Shown: positions 31,917 to 43,311, counted from the first letter of the stretch. The stretch is 64,000 bases of DNA from Lepidonotus clava (GCA_936440205.1 OW387149.1:4236114-4300113); one strand, 5' to 3'. Program-made: numbers and translations. The notes: generated from the sequence alone by a model not told the origin.

Positions 31917-32075
31917 TAAGCTTATTTTCTACAGGCTTATTTTACAGTCGATTTTTAGAAAAAAATCGACACTTGAAATAAAGAATAAATACAGCCAGAT
32001 TATATACCATTAGAACAATTTTATCTTGTTTGAATGTTATAAAGAATGTATGGTTCCATTACATATTTTTAGGGA
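31917..32075. mobile_element. FB-B-like fragment
   Basis: TTAAGCTTATTTTCTACAGG, a local CGATTTTTAGAAAAAAATCG hairpin and the decayed core TATATACCATTAGAAC are present. The right end is not recognisable. Confidence 0.4.
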
Positions 32076-33633
32076 AAATAAACCAAATAAAAAGTTACAG
32101 ATTTGAGAAAATGTATACGAAATATTACTAGACCCCCGCCCTTTGTTCTGCGCCTACCAGACACAAGTTCACCTCATTATACATGTTCCCACCTGCAGTC
32201 TGACAACAGCCTGGTTTACAAAAGGCAAACACCATCGACCTTCACGGGGGTCTGGTGGGGGGGGGGTAGGGGCAGGATTTTGAAAAGGTGGGAGGTCCAT
32301 ATTGGACTATAGAGGTTTGATATCCTTTAAAGTTAGGTTACTATTTAGGTGTCATAATGTTTGTTCCTATAGATATTAACTAGCTCCATTGGCAGTCTGT
32401 CTCCGCCTAGACTACGGGTCCAATCCATAACATAGTTCTGCATTATGAAGGACATAACACTCGCATGAAAGGAATACATTTATTAATGTCCAATGTGTGA
32501 ATGCCAGTAGCAAGGTCTCCCGTTGACAATAAACTATCCAAAGGGTGACAGGGAATAGTCTCGATCACCTGTTGGTTGGTACTCCTAATATGGAACAGAT
32601 TTGGTTAATTAAGTGTTGATCATAAAGATGGTTTAGAAAAGGGAAATATACACCTAGTTTGCTTCCCATTACATTTTTTCTGGCATGCATCCTTGACAAT
32701 GGATTCTACCACAGTGGATATGCTTACTAAACCTTAAGCAATTCAGAATTTTGTTCATGTGACAGCAGCATAATTATGAACTATCAACAGCCAAGCTGAT
32801 GCAGCGAACCAGCAATACAAATCTTATTGGTTTATCTGCAAAGCTTCCTACCTGTGATTTAGAAAACGATACCTAAAGTACATAGCTTATAATCATCCTG
32901 GAACCCTGTTGGCTCCCCTCTAGGGATTGTAATTACTGATTCACCTTAATTAGGAGAATCAATAGACTTCAAACAGACAGAGGACCTCCTCCAGGGCGGC
33001 CTGGTCTATTCCTGGAGCCTTGTACCCGTGGTTAAACGGACATCAAAGACACGAAGCCCTACAAGTGCAGCATGTTCAGAGCTTCAGTTGAAAGGCCAGA
33101 AACCATAGAAAGGCAGAGATCCATTAAAACGATTCCCTTGGTAATAAACCCTAGAAATAGAATATAATCTAGGGAGAAACCACATAAGTGACAATGCTCA
33201 TGAGTTGTCATTCAGGTAGAGAAAACTATTTTTCTAAGGTAAATCTGACTTGTGTACAGTTGATTTCAATCAAAGGTAAGATCAACAAGTGGCAGATCTC
33301 TCCTCAGTGTCAGTTAAGGTTAGATTTTTAAGAAGAGGGTGGGTGGTATTTTACATTTACAAAGACTATATAATAGGTTAAAGAGCTCCATGTCAAAAGA
33401 GAAAATCTAGAAATATGTATTTAATATATTATGTGTTACTCTAATATATCCGTTACAATACATTTTGTTCTTTTATAAGAACTGGAGAAACTCGTTGCAA
33501 TTTCCATGCTTCCCAGGGCATTGGAATTGAATAAATACCCCTAGATTCAAGCGCTTATCCCAAGAAGAAAATAACAAAACAATCATCACTGCTCAACCCA
33601 ACACTGAGACTGAGTGATGTTGTGCATGCATAC
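32076..33633. other. Unassigned non-coding stretch
   Basis: About 1.5 kb without a recognised gene or repeat. A G-run lies at 32258-32270. Confidence 0.4.
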
Positions 33634-34131
33634 TAAAGCCCCATATACACTAGGACACTTTTACATGGTCGGCCGATGGACCGTCGCTAAAATCAGGAGG
33701 TTCTGCCCAAATCATTTGCCGATTTTCGCACCAATTCAGATCAAATATACACATTTAAATATGGTTTACTGACAGGCAATCATAGGAATCAACCGATTTT
33801 AGTGCTGACTAGTCAGCTGAGTGTGTAAAGGCGCATCCCCATGGGACGATTAGTGCCAACAATTAGCTGCAATTTGTCAACGACTAGCTGTAATTCGTCA
33901 ACGCACCTTCGTCTTCAATGATTTAACAGCTAGTGGTTGATGATTTACAGATAGTCGTCCCCAAAATATCCGAAATGTCTGATTTTTTCAGCTAATTCAT
34001 TGACGATTAGTGCATCTATTTGCCTGGCAGCATTGCACCAGTTGATTCACCTTAGTCGTAGGCGAATAGATGCAAACTAATCGCCTGATGGAGATCCAGT
34101 GTAAAAGTCACCTAGTTGGTACGGGGCTTAA
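33634..34131. mobile_element. FB-A foldback element split by FB-F
   Basis: The left part, TAA-AGCCCCATATACACTAGG, runs to 33829 with the core GATCAAATATACACATTTAA. The right part is 34100-34131 (AAAGTCACCTAGTTGGTACG then GGGCT-TAA). FB-F occupies the gap. Confidence 0.75.
33830..34099. mobile_element. FB-F foldback element nested in FB-A
   Basis: The left end is AGGCGCATCCCCATGGGACG-ATTAG and the right end is its diverged inverse, CTAATCGCCTGATGGAGATC. GTGTAAA flanks it on both sides (33823-33829 and 34099-34105), which includes a TAA. Inside, TCGTCAACG(A/C) and TAGTCGT-like strings alternate in orientation. FB-F is younger than the FB-A copy that holds it. Confidence 0.7.
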
Positions 34132-34226
34132 GACGTGATTGGACGAGAGTTGTAAATACTTGATGAGACTTTGTGATAACGAGGCCCAGAGCGAAGACAC
34201 GATACGCTCCACTGAACACAACAGGC

Positions 34227-34373
34227 TGCGTGCGCATCGCCCCTACGTCACGTGATGCCGCCCCAAGTCACGCATGCGCGCACCTGCCTGACCTTGGTTG
34301 TCTGACAACAAGGTCACCCTAAGAGAGCTATGAAGGCTTTGCATGTCACCCTCCTTATGGCGGCTTTTATAAG
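34227..34373 (+). promoter_or_regulatory. Promoter-like cluster: CRE/E-box, NRF1-like and TATA
   Basis: TACGTCACGTGA (34244-34255), CGCATGCGCGC (34271-34281, NRF1-like) and TTTTATAAG (34366-34373) lie in order on the + strand in a CpG-richer patch. A start near 34400 would be expected from the TATA. The following frame (34423-34641, 72 codons) has no recognisable domain. Confidence 0.3.
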
Positions 34374-34399
34374 TACACAGCTTCTGGCTGAATTATCAA

Positions 34400-35171
34400 A
34401 GGAAGTGTAGAAGGAAACAAATATGTGGGTCATGGAGTTTCGTGCTTTGGAAATTTCTTTTTCCTGTGACTGGCTGATGTTACTTGAATTCTGCAATACT
34501 ACAGTTATAGTATGTCTAATAGGCATAGCAGAATATTTATTTCCTGATGCATCTTTCTTTTTTTCGGGACGGAAGATTTGCGGTTTGAATGTGAAGGTTA
34601 TATTTTTGATGCACCCTCCTATTTTGGGAGCGAAGACTTAAATGCTGTATATGAAGGTTTAGTTAGTGACGCACCCTCTATTATTTTTAGGTGGGGGTGG
34701 CGAGATATATGCTTAGTATATGAAGCTTAAAGTTTAGTTTGTGACACACTCTCTGTTTTGGTGAGGGAAGATTTACATTTTGAACGTGAAGGTTTGGCAC
34801 AAATGCCTTAATGTAAATCCTTACCCTGTTCACAATCCAAGAAGACCATAATGTACGAATTCTCCCTTTCTTACCACCGTTATTGACTTCAACTAATACA
34901 TTGATACCAATTTAGACTCAGTCTTTATGTAATCGTATCCTTATGTAACATAGTATGTATCTATAGCATGTGAATAGCCAGCAATATGGACCCAGCCTAT
35001 GTAACATAGCATGTATTTATAACACGTCAGTAATATGGACTCAATGCACACACCATCAACACTACACTGACATTACATAATGTGTGTGTGTTGATAATTG
35101 GATGGAAACACGAGATGTTGTTATACACCACCCCATCAAGGCACAAGATTATGCTCACATTGTCTAGACCA
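34400..35171. other. Unassigned non-coding stretch
   Basis: Loose repeats of GAAGATTTGCGGTTTGAATG-type and GACGCACCCTC-type strings at 34568-34800, period about 75-85 bp, suggest an old tandem repeat. No gene is recognised. Confidence 0.35.
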
Positions 35172-35394
35172 TAAAGCCCTATACCCACTAGGCGATTTTT
35201 ACACAGTCAGCAAACTCATCAGCGCTAAAATCGGCCGATACTTAAGGTCACCTGTTAGTATAATATATTGAAATGGGCATGTTTGATCTAAAATGTCACT
35301 AAAATTCACCGATTGTACCCTTAGAATCGGCCAATTTTATCAACGATCTGTCGGCCGACTCAGGCAAAACCACCTAGTGGGTATGGCCCTGTAA
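35172..35394. mobile_element. FB-A foldback element, shares its right TAA with the next copy
   Basis: TAA-AGCCCTATACCCACTAGG is at the left and CCTAGTGGGTATGGCCCTG-TAA at the right. The core ATATTGAAATGGGCATGTTT and TGATCTAAA are present. The right TAA (35392-35394) is also the left edge of the next copy. Confidence 0.75.
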
Positions 35395-35620
35395 TCCCTA
35401 TGCGCACTAGGCAATTTTGACCTCGGCGATCGTATTTTACTCTGATCGCCCATCAGTATGATACATGAAATGAACATGTTTGATAAAATTGCTGACAAAA
35501 TCATCCGGCAATGTGCAGGCGATTCAAATAAAACATGCTCATTTCAAATATTACACATACTGACGGGCGATCAGATGTCAAGTTTTCTCGTTTCCATTTA
35601 ACCAACTTTTCATATACTAC
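35392..35620. mobile_element. FB-A-related element, right end decayed
   Basis: TAA-TCCCTATGCGCACTAGGC begins it. A palindrome follows: GATCGCCCATCAGTATGAT with ATACTGACGGGCGATC, around the core GAACATGTTTGAT and ACATGCTCATTTCAA. The right terminus is only hinted at by TACTAGGCAAT. Confidence 0.55.
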
Positions 35621-35783
35621 TAGGCAATACTTCCACCTTCCGATAACCAGAAAAATGACTAGGATTTAATTCCCTTGCTTGGCGCGTTTTCAGAGTGAAA
35701 AAACTGGAAAGAGTACAAAGAAGACATGCTATACTCGATATAGTTATTATACTAACCTTGAATGACTTATGTAGCTTACGTCC

Positions 35784-36153
35784 TAAAGCCTGGTCCCCAC
35801 TTGGGCGGCTAGATTACAAAAATCTGTGGTAATTAACATGGTTAGTCGTCCGGTGACAAACTTCATGCTGGCAACTAACCAACAAGTCGCTGTGGTTTTC
35901 TGGCAAAACATTTGACATGTTTTATATTTCTCTCTAGTCGAAGGCGGTTAGTGCAGTTTGTAGCCAGGCTAGGGGACCAATGTGCCCTCTAGTCGCCAGC
36001 AGATTTATAGCAAGAGCATCCCAACTTGGGAATTAGTTTTTTAGTAGTCCAGCGACTAGTTAGTCACCTGGTGACTTTTTCTTGGTCACTAATGAAAGCT
36101 ACTAATATTCACTAATCTCCGTCGTTGGTCACCCAAGTGGGGACCCGGCTTTA
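35784..36153. mobile_element. FB-C foldback element, copy 1
   Basis: 370 bp. TAA-AGCCTGGTCCCCACTTGG is at the left and CCAAGTGGGGACCCGGCT-TTA at the right. The interior has many GCGACTA(A/G) and TTAGTCG(C/T) strings in both orientations. Matches 55807-56172 in length and order. Confidence 0.8.
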
Positions 36154-36329
36154 GGGATTCGTGCAATATCCCACATCTCAGCAAATGAAAAAGAACCTTG
36201 TACTACTTATCAAATCGACCATCTACCCTCCCTCCCCCTGTCTTGGACGCTAACGAGCACACCCGCTCAACCCACCTCCCCCCTTACGCCTGGTCAGCTT
36301 CCCCCCTCCCCCCGGTCAGCCCATTACAG

Positions 36330-36420
36330 CCACTGACCACTGGTCAGCCTACCCCAGCCCCAATCAGCAGCCTGTTACTGACCGACCACTGGTCATTAGT
36401 GACCGACCACTGGTCAGTTA
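36330..36420. repeat. Three copies of the palindrome TGACCACTGGTCA
   Basis: Full or 12-of-13-base copies at 36334-36346, 36384-36395 and 36405-36416, in a C-rich stretch that also repeats GGTCAG and AGCC. The role is unknown. Confidence 0.6.
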
Positions 36421-36815
36421 CCTGCCAATCTCCAGTCATTTACATCAGCTGCCCCCCTTGTTTTTTCCGCATGGATAGAGACTTGCAAGAAGGTCATCTT
36501 TTTTCCTCTCAGTTGTTTTGTTGTTGTTGTTGTTTTATTTTTCTAATCAAGTAATTCTATACAATAATTTAAAAGCATCAGTGTAAATATAGAGGTACGT
36601 GTCCACCAGCACTGTCACAGCTTTTACAATTGATATAGATGATTGTAATTTCAGTTACAGATATTAGAGAATTATTGGAAAGTGTATATCCTAGGTGATC
36701 AGGAAATTCGGAAGAATTCCCAAACGTCAAAGAAATCCAGAAACCAACCGTTTCTCAGCAAATCATATAAAAAAGACTCTGTGGTACATTGGTGATATTG
36801 CCTAGTCACTATATA
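36421..36815. other. Unassigned non-coding stretch
   Basis: A TTG microsatellite (about six units) lies at 36513-36535. Nothing else is recognised. Confidence 0.4.
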
Positions 36816-37730
36816 CCCAGCAAACAAATTGACGTTGTGACAACGTTGCTACAACGTAACTTTTTGGTTGTGGCAACGTTGTAAATTTACGTTGTGACAA
36901 CGGAAATTTGTAGACTCCCAGCAACGTTGCAGCAACGTTGTAACAAGGTTGCAGTGTTACCAGCTCACAACCAACTCACAACCTAAATACAAATTTAGTA
37001 GTAGCGCCAGGTTTAGGAAAATGAGCATTATTAATGTTAATGTTGTTATTCATTTTAGTTATTGCTTATTTTGGATGAACCCCAACATCGTTTTAGGTGC
37101 AATTTTTTAAATTATTTTTTTCTCATTATTTATCTGTTTTTTTTTAATGCTGGCATAGCCCAAGTCCAGCTTTCAAGATTCATTGGTGGACAAATAATCT
37201 TTAAGTCCAACCCAAAGCCTTATATCCTCCTGGATCATATTAGGTTCATGGCCTGCAATTACAAATTATGTCTCAAGGCCTGGAGACTCTATGATATTGA
37301 TAAGCTATCAAAAAGGTGTTTAACATTTAAGATTATCTTAATTCACTTCTAATATCTGCAATTCATCATATTAATTCATTATGGTATATGTCAACTGCAT
37401 TCTGTTGCTCATCACATCATATTGATGTACATTGATTAACTAAAGTTGTAAAACAGTGGTCCAGAAAGCCTAAGATTGAAAAACGTTTCAGAAAATTGTA
37501 ACTTTGGAAACACTAGTGCCACCTGGATGTTGTCATCATGTGTGTTCCACAACGTTGTGGCAACGTGGTGAAAGTTACGTTGCACAAACAACGTAAATGC
37601 AACGTAATTTTGCAACGTTGTCTGCCCGTTCCATATGTTACGTTGTAGCAACGTTGCAGGCATGTCTTATCACAACGTTGCAAAAGCACAACGTTGCACA
37701 ACGTTGTAGCAACGTTTTGTGTTTGCTGGG
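36816..37730. mobile_element. AACGTT-rich foldback element, 915 bp
   Basis: CCCAGCAAAC and GTTTGCTGGG are exact inverted ends, flanked by TA on both sides. Subterminal regions on both sides (36830-36955 and 37545-37720) are packed with CAACGTTG and GTTGTAGCAACGTT strings. The 37062-37352 frame (96 codons) between them has no recognisable domain, so the copy is non-autonomous. I recall similar AACGTTG elements in marine invertebrates but cannot name the superfamily. A TA target would fit Tc1/mariner or a relative. Confidence 0.75.
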
Positions 37731-37790
37731 TATCGTATACCCACAGTAGTAAAGAGCCATTATACTATACCACCCTTTATGGTCTCACCA

Positions 37791-37885
37791 ACTTCCGGTG
37801 CCTAATCCGGAAGTTGTAGGTCTATTTCTACCGTGATGTATACAAATCCAAGATGGCGGCCCTCAGAGGTCACCCAATGACGTCA
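37791..37885. promoter_or_regulatory. ETS, YY1 and CRE motif cluster
   Basis: ACTTCCGG (37791-37798) and its inverse CCGGAAGT (37807-37814), AAGATGGCGGC (37850-37860, YY1-type) and TGACGTCA (37878-37885) lie within 95 bp. These motifs mark many TATA-less animal promoters. No transcript or exon is recognised on either side, so this is a motif-based guess. Confidence 0.35.
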
Positions 37886-38279
37886 CAAAATGCTGAGTGT
37901 GCGAAAAAACATGCTGGTTCCTGGTGCTGGTTGCGTGTACAGTCAGTATAGCCCTTCCGGCTGTGAATCAGTCAGTCGATTAGGAAATGGCATTTAGAAC
38001 CCGCTAGAGACTCAATGTCCTGTCTACCCAGTGCAGTGCAGGACTGGGTGAACCCGCCTTGAGCACCCTCTGGGGAGGGGGTGGTGAGAGAAGAGAGGTC
38101 TATTATTTAAAGCTGAACTGACTTTATGTTCTTCGATCTGGGGCTTCACTCTAAGGTGAAGACACTTGGAATTGTAACCTTGTGAGTATTGAGGTTACTA
38201 TAGATGTTGAGCTGGTTAGAGTTTGTGATTCCTGGACCCGTTTGAATGGTTCCGATTATTCACATTTGATTTTATCTCT

Positions 38280-38300
38280 GTTTTCTCTAATAGGTAATTG
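38280..38300 (+). other. Weak acceptor followed by GTAATT
   Basis: TTTTCTCTAATAG/GTAATT (junction 38293/38294) resembles the candidate ratchet sites at 11507 and 61182, but the donor half is weaker and no good second donor follows at 35-50 bp. Confidence 0.2.
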
Positions 38301-38313
38301 TGAGAGTGTCGTC

Positions 38314-38572
38314 TTAATATAAGAAGAACCGCTGGGGGCATCCGAGGGTGGCCGTACGACCAAGAGGGGTTCGGCACAGCCCAAGGGCGAAGCCGTACGA
38401 TCCCCATGGGTTGTATGGCCACCCGAGGATGACCCCTAAGATTCTTTGTTTTATCACCCCATCATTGTTTAAAAGCTGTTGAAAGTGCTCAAATCAAGGA
38501 GCGGTACGTACAGCCTATAAATATGCACTGCCCCTTATACGCACTGCTCGTTGGCCGTGCGGGTGATAAAAC
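38314..38572 (+). mobile_element. P6 element, copy 2
   Basis: TAATATAAGAAGAACC to CGGGTGATAAAAC. Left palindrome: GGCATCCGAGGGTGGCC with GGCCACCCGAGGATGACC. Right palindrome: GCGGTACGTACAGCC with TTATACGCACTGCTCG. This is the most complete copy. Confidence 0.75.
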
Positions 38573-38960
38573 GATAGACAAAGACTCCTGTATCAACCAA
38601 ATATACCTCAATAGATTAAGAACAGTATTAAATATCCCACTCTTATATACTATAGTGACATTAACAACCTCAGTGATACTCACTACAGCATTAATTATTA
38701 ACTATATCCCAGTATTATCCACTATGTCATTATTGACTACCCAGCCTTATAATCTACTGCCATATTAACTACCCTAGGCTTATACACTATAGTGGCATTA
38801 TCCACACAGTTTCAGCCCTTTCACATCCCCCCCCCTCCCCACCACAACCCCCATCCAGGTGACACTAAGTCAACTCGGCCCGCGATCCGCCGGTCAATTG
38901 GTCCCTGATTACACATGGGCCCATTGACCATTACCTAAGAGTATTGACGGCTCGCGGCCT
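38573..38960. other. Unassigned non-coding stretch
   Basis: A C-run lies at 38827-38840. The 81-codon frame over 38523-38768 begins inside P6 and is not gene-like. Confidence 0.35.
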
Positions 38961-39242
38961 AGACTGTAGTTACGTCCAAGTCCGCTAGGTGCTCAAACTA
39001 GGACTGTTAACCAGCAACCATTTTAGGTGGGGAATTCCACCCTGTGTCCCAGAGTGCTTTGCAGCCACTGGTTTATGTCAGGTAGGGCCATAATCTAGCC
39101 AGCAGCCAAACCACCATCAAAGGGGTTCCCCATGCCATTTATAGAGGGCAAATAAAATAATTCCTTGCAAATTTTATTTTCATGGACTCTTGTGGGTGTA
39201 AGGACGTATTATGCAAGAGGTAAGCAGGTCATGAAAGGACTA
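38961..39242 (+). mobile_element. M7 element
   Basis: AGACTGTAGTTACGTCCAAG begins it and GGTCATGAAAGGACT ends it. CAAACTAGGACTGTTAACC, GGGAATTCCACCCTG and AAGGGGTTCCCCATGCC lie in order between them. No flanking duplication is seen for this copy. Confidence 0.75.
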
Positions 39243-40203
39243 CCCGTGGCCCAGCCCTGGAGCCCTGGACCCACTTAACCCTAACATCCGGCATTAAGAT
39301 TACTACCCAACGCCTTTAACACTTACACCTCCAGCCCCCTTAAACCCAGACAATCCCACTCTGATCGCTACAAATGCAATTAGAACATCAAGCCAATTAA
39401 AGGTAATCTTATTAAGTTAGGCCACCAGTTGGGTGTTAGCCTAAGCAGGGCCTTAAAGCTAGCTGAGATCTAGGCTTAGGTGTGAAGGGTTTAGGCCTAT
39501 TGCCTATTCAGGCTATTGGGTGGTGTATATTGGCAGCAGTGGCTATAGGCTGTGTGCACCCCTTGTGTATTCACATTATGGCTGTCTATAGGGTTAGGAC
39601 TATAGGCTGGAGATTGTGACGTAACTCCACCAGGAGTCGCTGTGTACATCTCTGCTGGTCACGTGACCTCTACGTCCTCCCACTGGTACCTGGCAATAGT
39701 CAAGTACAACTTCTGAAATTATGTCATTTCGCCTGTTACAGTCTATACACTGAACTTTAATACTTCAGGCCATGCCAAGAACTAGTTGAATAGGCTGCTA
39801 CCAGCCTGTTCATTTAGTTGCTGAAACAGCTTTTTTAAGGACCTGTGGGAACCAGCAAATTAGGACAAATTCAGTTCCAATCTTATCCTCTAAGCTATAT
39901 GGCCATTTTTTGTGGACGCAATCTGTAGTGATCATTCTTATGAATTGAAATACATTGACATTGCATTGACTTGGCTAAATATCTCAAACCTGCTTAATCA
40001 TTATCAACGTATCCATCAGGTGAGACATTATTATCGTGGCTACTTAAAGTAAACCTGTAATCGTGCTAATAAATAGCGCCCATGAAGGTCCCTAACCCCT
40101 CATCACCCACCATGAGGAGGGCCCTATGCGTCAGGCCATTATCATAGACACACACAGCGGTAGGAGCAGCGCTGGCCGCCACATCCCTTCATCCTCTATT
40201 GAC
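39243..40203. other. Unassigned non-coding stretch
   Basis: A perfect GTCACGTGAC lies at 39658-39667, with GTGACGTAAC at 39617-39626. No gene is recognised. Confidence 0.35.
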
Positions 40204-40635
40204 TTGGGTCCGTATTCCACGACGCGATTCTAACTGCCGATAATTTGGTAATATTATACTTGCATCGAATAATATGGCCAGGGGCGAATCCATGTGGATC
40301 CAGGGGGGATCCAGGGGGGTTCAAGGAGGGACCCCCTCTTTTTTTGCGGAGACTTAAACATCAAAACGAGAAGAACACGTGCATGCACAAATGCACGAGG
40401 TTTTAGTACTTAGCCTTTATGCAGACACCCCACTCCACCTTTGGATATCCTATATCCTATACCTAAGACTATGCAACCTACATATCATTTAAAAGGGAAT
40501 TAAAAACCATTTGTAATGATATGTAACATGTCTATGGTTAACCAATATTCCCACTGCCGATTCAGAAAATCGTCAAAAAATTGTCAAAATATCGTAAAAA
40601 ATCGTCAGAAAATCGTTTAGTTTAATCCAGTCTTT
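40204..40635. mobile_element. FB-B foldback element split by an H element
   Basis: GTCCGTATTCCACGACGCG is at the left and ATCGTTTAGTTTAATCCAG at the right. The core CTACATATCATTTAAAAGGG and its partner TAATGATATGTAACATG lie after the H insertion. The right arm repeats AAAATCGTC about four times. Confidence 0.65.
40279..40456 (+). mobile_element. H-family MITE nested in FB-B
   Basis: CAGGGGCGAATCCATGTGG begins it. GGATCCAGGGGG is duplicated near the left end. Then CGTGCATGCACAAATGCACG and TACTTAGCCTTTATGCAGAC follow. The right end (TTTGGATATCCTATATCC) is decayed. It lies inside the FB-B, so it is the younger of the two. Confidence 0.65.
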
Positions 40636-41116
40636 ACCCCTGGCTGTAGGCGCATCTATAGGCTGCCAATTACATGGGGAATCCTAGAACCGATCCGCCC
40701 AAAGCTACCAAATCCCGCCTTAAAAGGGCGGGTCAATATGCGACCAATTATTCCCTCTCTGAAGAGGCTGGCGTTTTGGGCGCGGAGCAGGGATTGAAAT
40801 CGAAGTGGTTCCCCTCTCAGACTGAAATGAGGGTTATTTCTGAACAGAGGAGACGTGGTGTTCTTGTCGGGAAATGACATTGTCGGGCGGTAATTGTCGG
40901 GGTATTGTGTTGGGTCCCGACAGATGGGAGGATATTAACGTTCGCCTATTGGGGCGGGCTGGGGATGCAATGCGCGGATATTGATATCCCTGCAAAAGGC
41001 TGTATTCCAGCAACCTATTTTACTCCTCATTTTAGAATTTACCGAAGGCAATATGTCATTAGACAGGATTTTGAATTCTCTCTCAGAATATACATAGCAT
41101 ACATAGCTTCCTTTCA
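40636..41116. other. Unassigned stretch, partly CpG-richer
   Basis: CCCGCCTTAAAAGGGCGGG (about 40712-40731) is a strong hairpin. Frames of 67-74 codons on both strands at 40656-40880 show no recognisable domain. A small coding segment cannot be excluded. Confidence 0.3.
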
Positions 41117-41368
41117 TTTATCACCCGCATGGCTGGGGAGCGGTGCATATTGTGTGCAGGGCATAATGACTGCCTCTATGCATCGCTGCATATTGTCAGT
41201 GTTTTCTCAAGAATTTGAGAACTGTTTGGGTGAAGCATCTAGGTGCCGTCCGAGGGTGGCTGTCCAACCCATGGGGACTGTACAAACCTCGGGCTTCACC
41301 CTCGGTATGTAACTATCCCCTATGGGTCATACAGCCACCCTCGGACGCCCCCCCCCCCCCCCCCCCCC
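41117..41368 (-). mobile_element. P6 element, copy 4, ending in a C-run
   Basis: Read in reverse from TTATCACCCGCATGGC. The CGGTGCATATTGTG / ATGCATCGCTGCATA palindrome comes first, then CCGTCCGAGGGTGGC with GCCACCCTCGGACG. The far end runs into about 24 C bases, an expansion of the short C/G run seen in the other copies. Confidence 0.65.
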
Positions 41369-42147
41369 AGTGCTTCATGTTATAGTCTCCACTTGCTGTC
41401 TTTTAAGCATGATAATAGCCTACATTCTATTCACCTGATTAAAACTTTTACAATACATACTCAAATCGACAATGACAGTCTCCAAAATAATTACATAATT
41501 GAGGGTTATGCGCTGGAACCAGTCATGATGATGTATTATAGTTCTAATTACTACATACAAGTCCATTGAAGATTGATAAACTGATAATAAAAAGGTTTCG
41601 TTTCCACCTCCGAAATGCATCTCTTGTAACTAAGTGTGGTACAATACCTGTTTCAAAAAATGATAGAATGACCTTGCCAGTTGCACACTTATTATTATAA
41701 AAGTATAACCCTTTTCCCGAGCCAATTTGCATCATATCCATATCATGTGCAACAGACAATTTACAGAAAAGCCCCCCCTACCCCCCCCCCCCCTCACCTT
41801 GGGTCTTTCGTTGTACAGTCCCCTAGTCAATCTCAGAGTCCCAGACTATAACTCCAACTTCCAAGCACTGTTTGCTGAGTCGCTGCAATAAACGGGCAAA
41901 TATCCCACCGCCCTGGCCTTGATTTAGGCTTTGATTGAGGCCTTGATTGAGGTCTTGATTGAGGCAATTCATTGGGTCCCAGGGGCAAAGGCGGTGAAAT
42001 ATCAACCTTTTAGTAGCACCTTGCGATTGCCTATGCACCAAGTAATCCATTCACTCCTGGTAAATTGATGTAAGCGCTACACCTGTGCTCAATGTTTGTA
42101 CTATACAGGCCCTATAGGGTGTAATCCGTATTGGTATAGTACGGATT
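41369..42147. other. Unassigned stretch
   Basis: A C-run lies at 41767-41793. A 10-12-bp repeat of TTGATT(T/G)AGGC(C/T) lies at 41919-41965 (four copies). A hairpin, AATCCGTA...TACGGATT, is at 42122-42146. No gene is recognised. Confidence 0.4.
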
Positions 42148-42391
42148 TAGGGCTGTAATTCAATGCACGATTATACTCACGATTTCAGTCATCACCAGAG
42201 GTACTACTAGCTAAATATAGGCATGTCACATATCATTTGAAAGGATTTTAAATTCTCTTTCGAATGGTATATATAACATGTATGGGTTCCCGTCAAATTT
42301 CTTCTGAAATGACACAGTTCACATTAGGAAACGTAGATATTATTCAATTTCGGTAGTCAAAATCGCCTAGTTTGAGGAGTGTCCCTGCTAT
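42148..42391. mobile_element. FB-B foldback element
   Basis: AGGGCTGTAATTCAATGCACG is at the left and CGCCTAGTTTGAGGAGTGTCC at the right. The core CATGTCACATATCATTTGAA and its partner CGAATGGTATATATAACATG are present. Confidence 0.65.
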
Positions 42392-42827
42392 AGTTGACTG
42401 AGGGGATCAGTAATGTAATAGGGTTCGTATAACGTGAGGATAGGCCCACTTCTGGGGAGTAAACTTTGGGACCATACATGGAGGATTTTACCCAAGATGA
42501 CACGTTTTGTGGTAGGTGACCATATCTATGTTGGGAGTTAATTATATTGTCGTAATCAAAACTACAGATGTAAGCACCAAATATACATTTATGGATGAAG
42601 TAATATAGAATTTACTCGAGTTTGCCATTGGTTTAGCTTCAAAATGATCCAGAGATTAATTTAAAACTTACTAACCAATTTCGAAATCAGTACTACCGTC
42701 TGCGAAGGAGGCATTAGCATCCACTCACAAATGAATGACCTCTCTGTTTAATCCGATGCATTATCTGCAGAGATGATAATTATAATGCCCTTTGTGCGGT
42801 TGTATTAAAGCAGGGAATGTATGGAAC
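42392..42827. other. Unassigned non-coding stretch
   Basis: Nothing recognised. Confidence 0.35.
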
Positions 42828-43183
42828 TAATAATTCTCCCAACCATAGATAGCCAAGCTATGGAGTTTCACCTGCAGATTAGCCCAGAACAGGGTGCATG
42901 ATGGGTAATATGTCGGAAAACCTCAAGAATTTAGCATAGACATTTTCATGAATTGTACCATTATTTGAAGAATAAAAAACTAGCCATTATTATTTCTAGA
43001 TGTGTATCCATTTGCAGTTATTATTTCCTGAGTTGTTTGAAAATTCATTGACTATAGATGGTTAAATAGCAATTATTATTTTCTATAGTTTTTCCTGGGA
43101 TTTTGTCGACAAAGTTAGCCCGTGTTAGCCTGCAGGTCGTTGAAATACTGTAAATCAGCTATCTGTGGTAGGGAGAATTATTG
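42828..43183 (-). mobile_element. T13 element, minus orientation
   Basis: CTAATAATTCTCCCAACC and its inverse (TGGTAGGGAGAATTATTGG) are terminal repeats of about 28 bp that continue into (A/C)ATAGATAGC. The interior in reverse matches 19059-19434, including ACCTGCAGGCTAAC and TTTGTCGACAAAA. 356 bp, non-coding. This copy shows the ends best. Confidence 0.7.
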
Positions 43184-43311
43184 GAATATACAAGGATAAC
43201 TTCGGCTTTTATGATAATCTCCTCTAGCTTATCTCTGAATATATATTACAATTCTACAATAGCTGCATTCTAATAATGCTTCTGCCAACAAGGTGTCGAT
43301 CGATATAGCTC

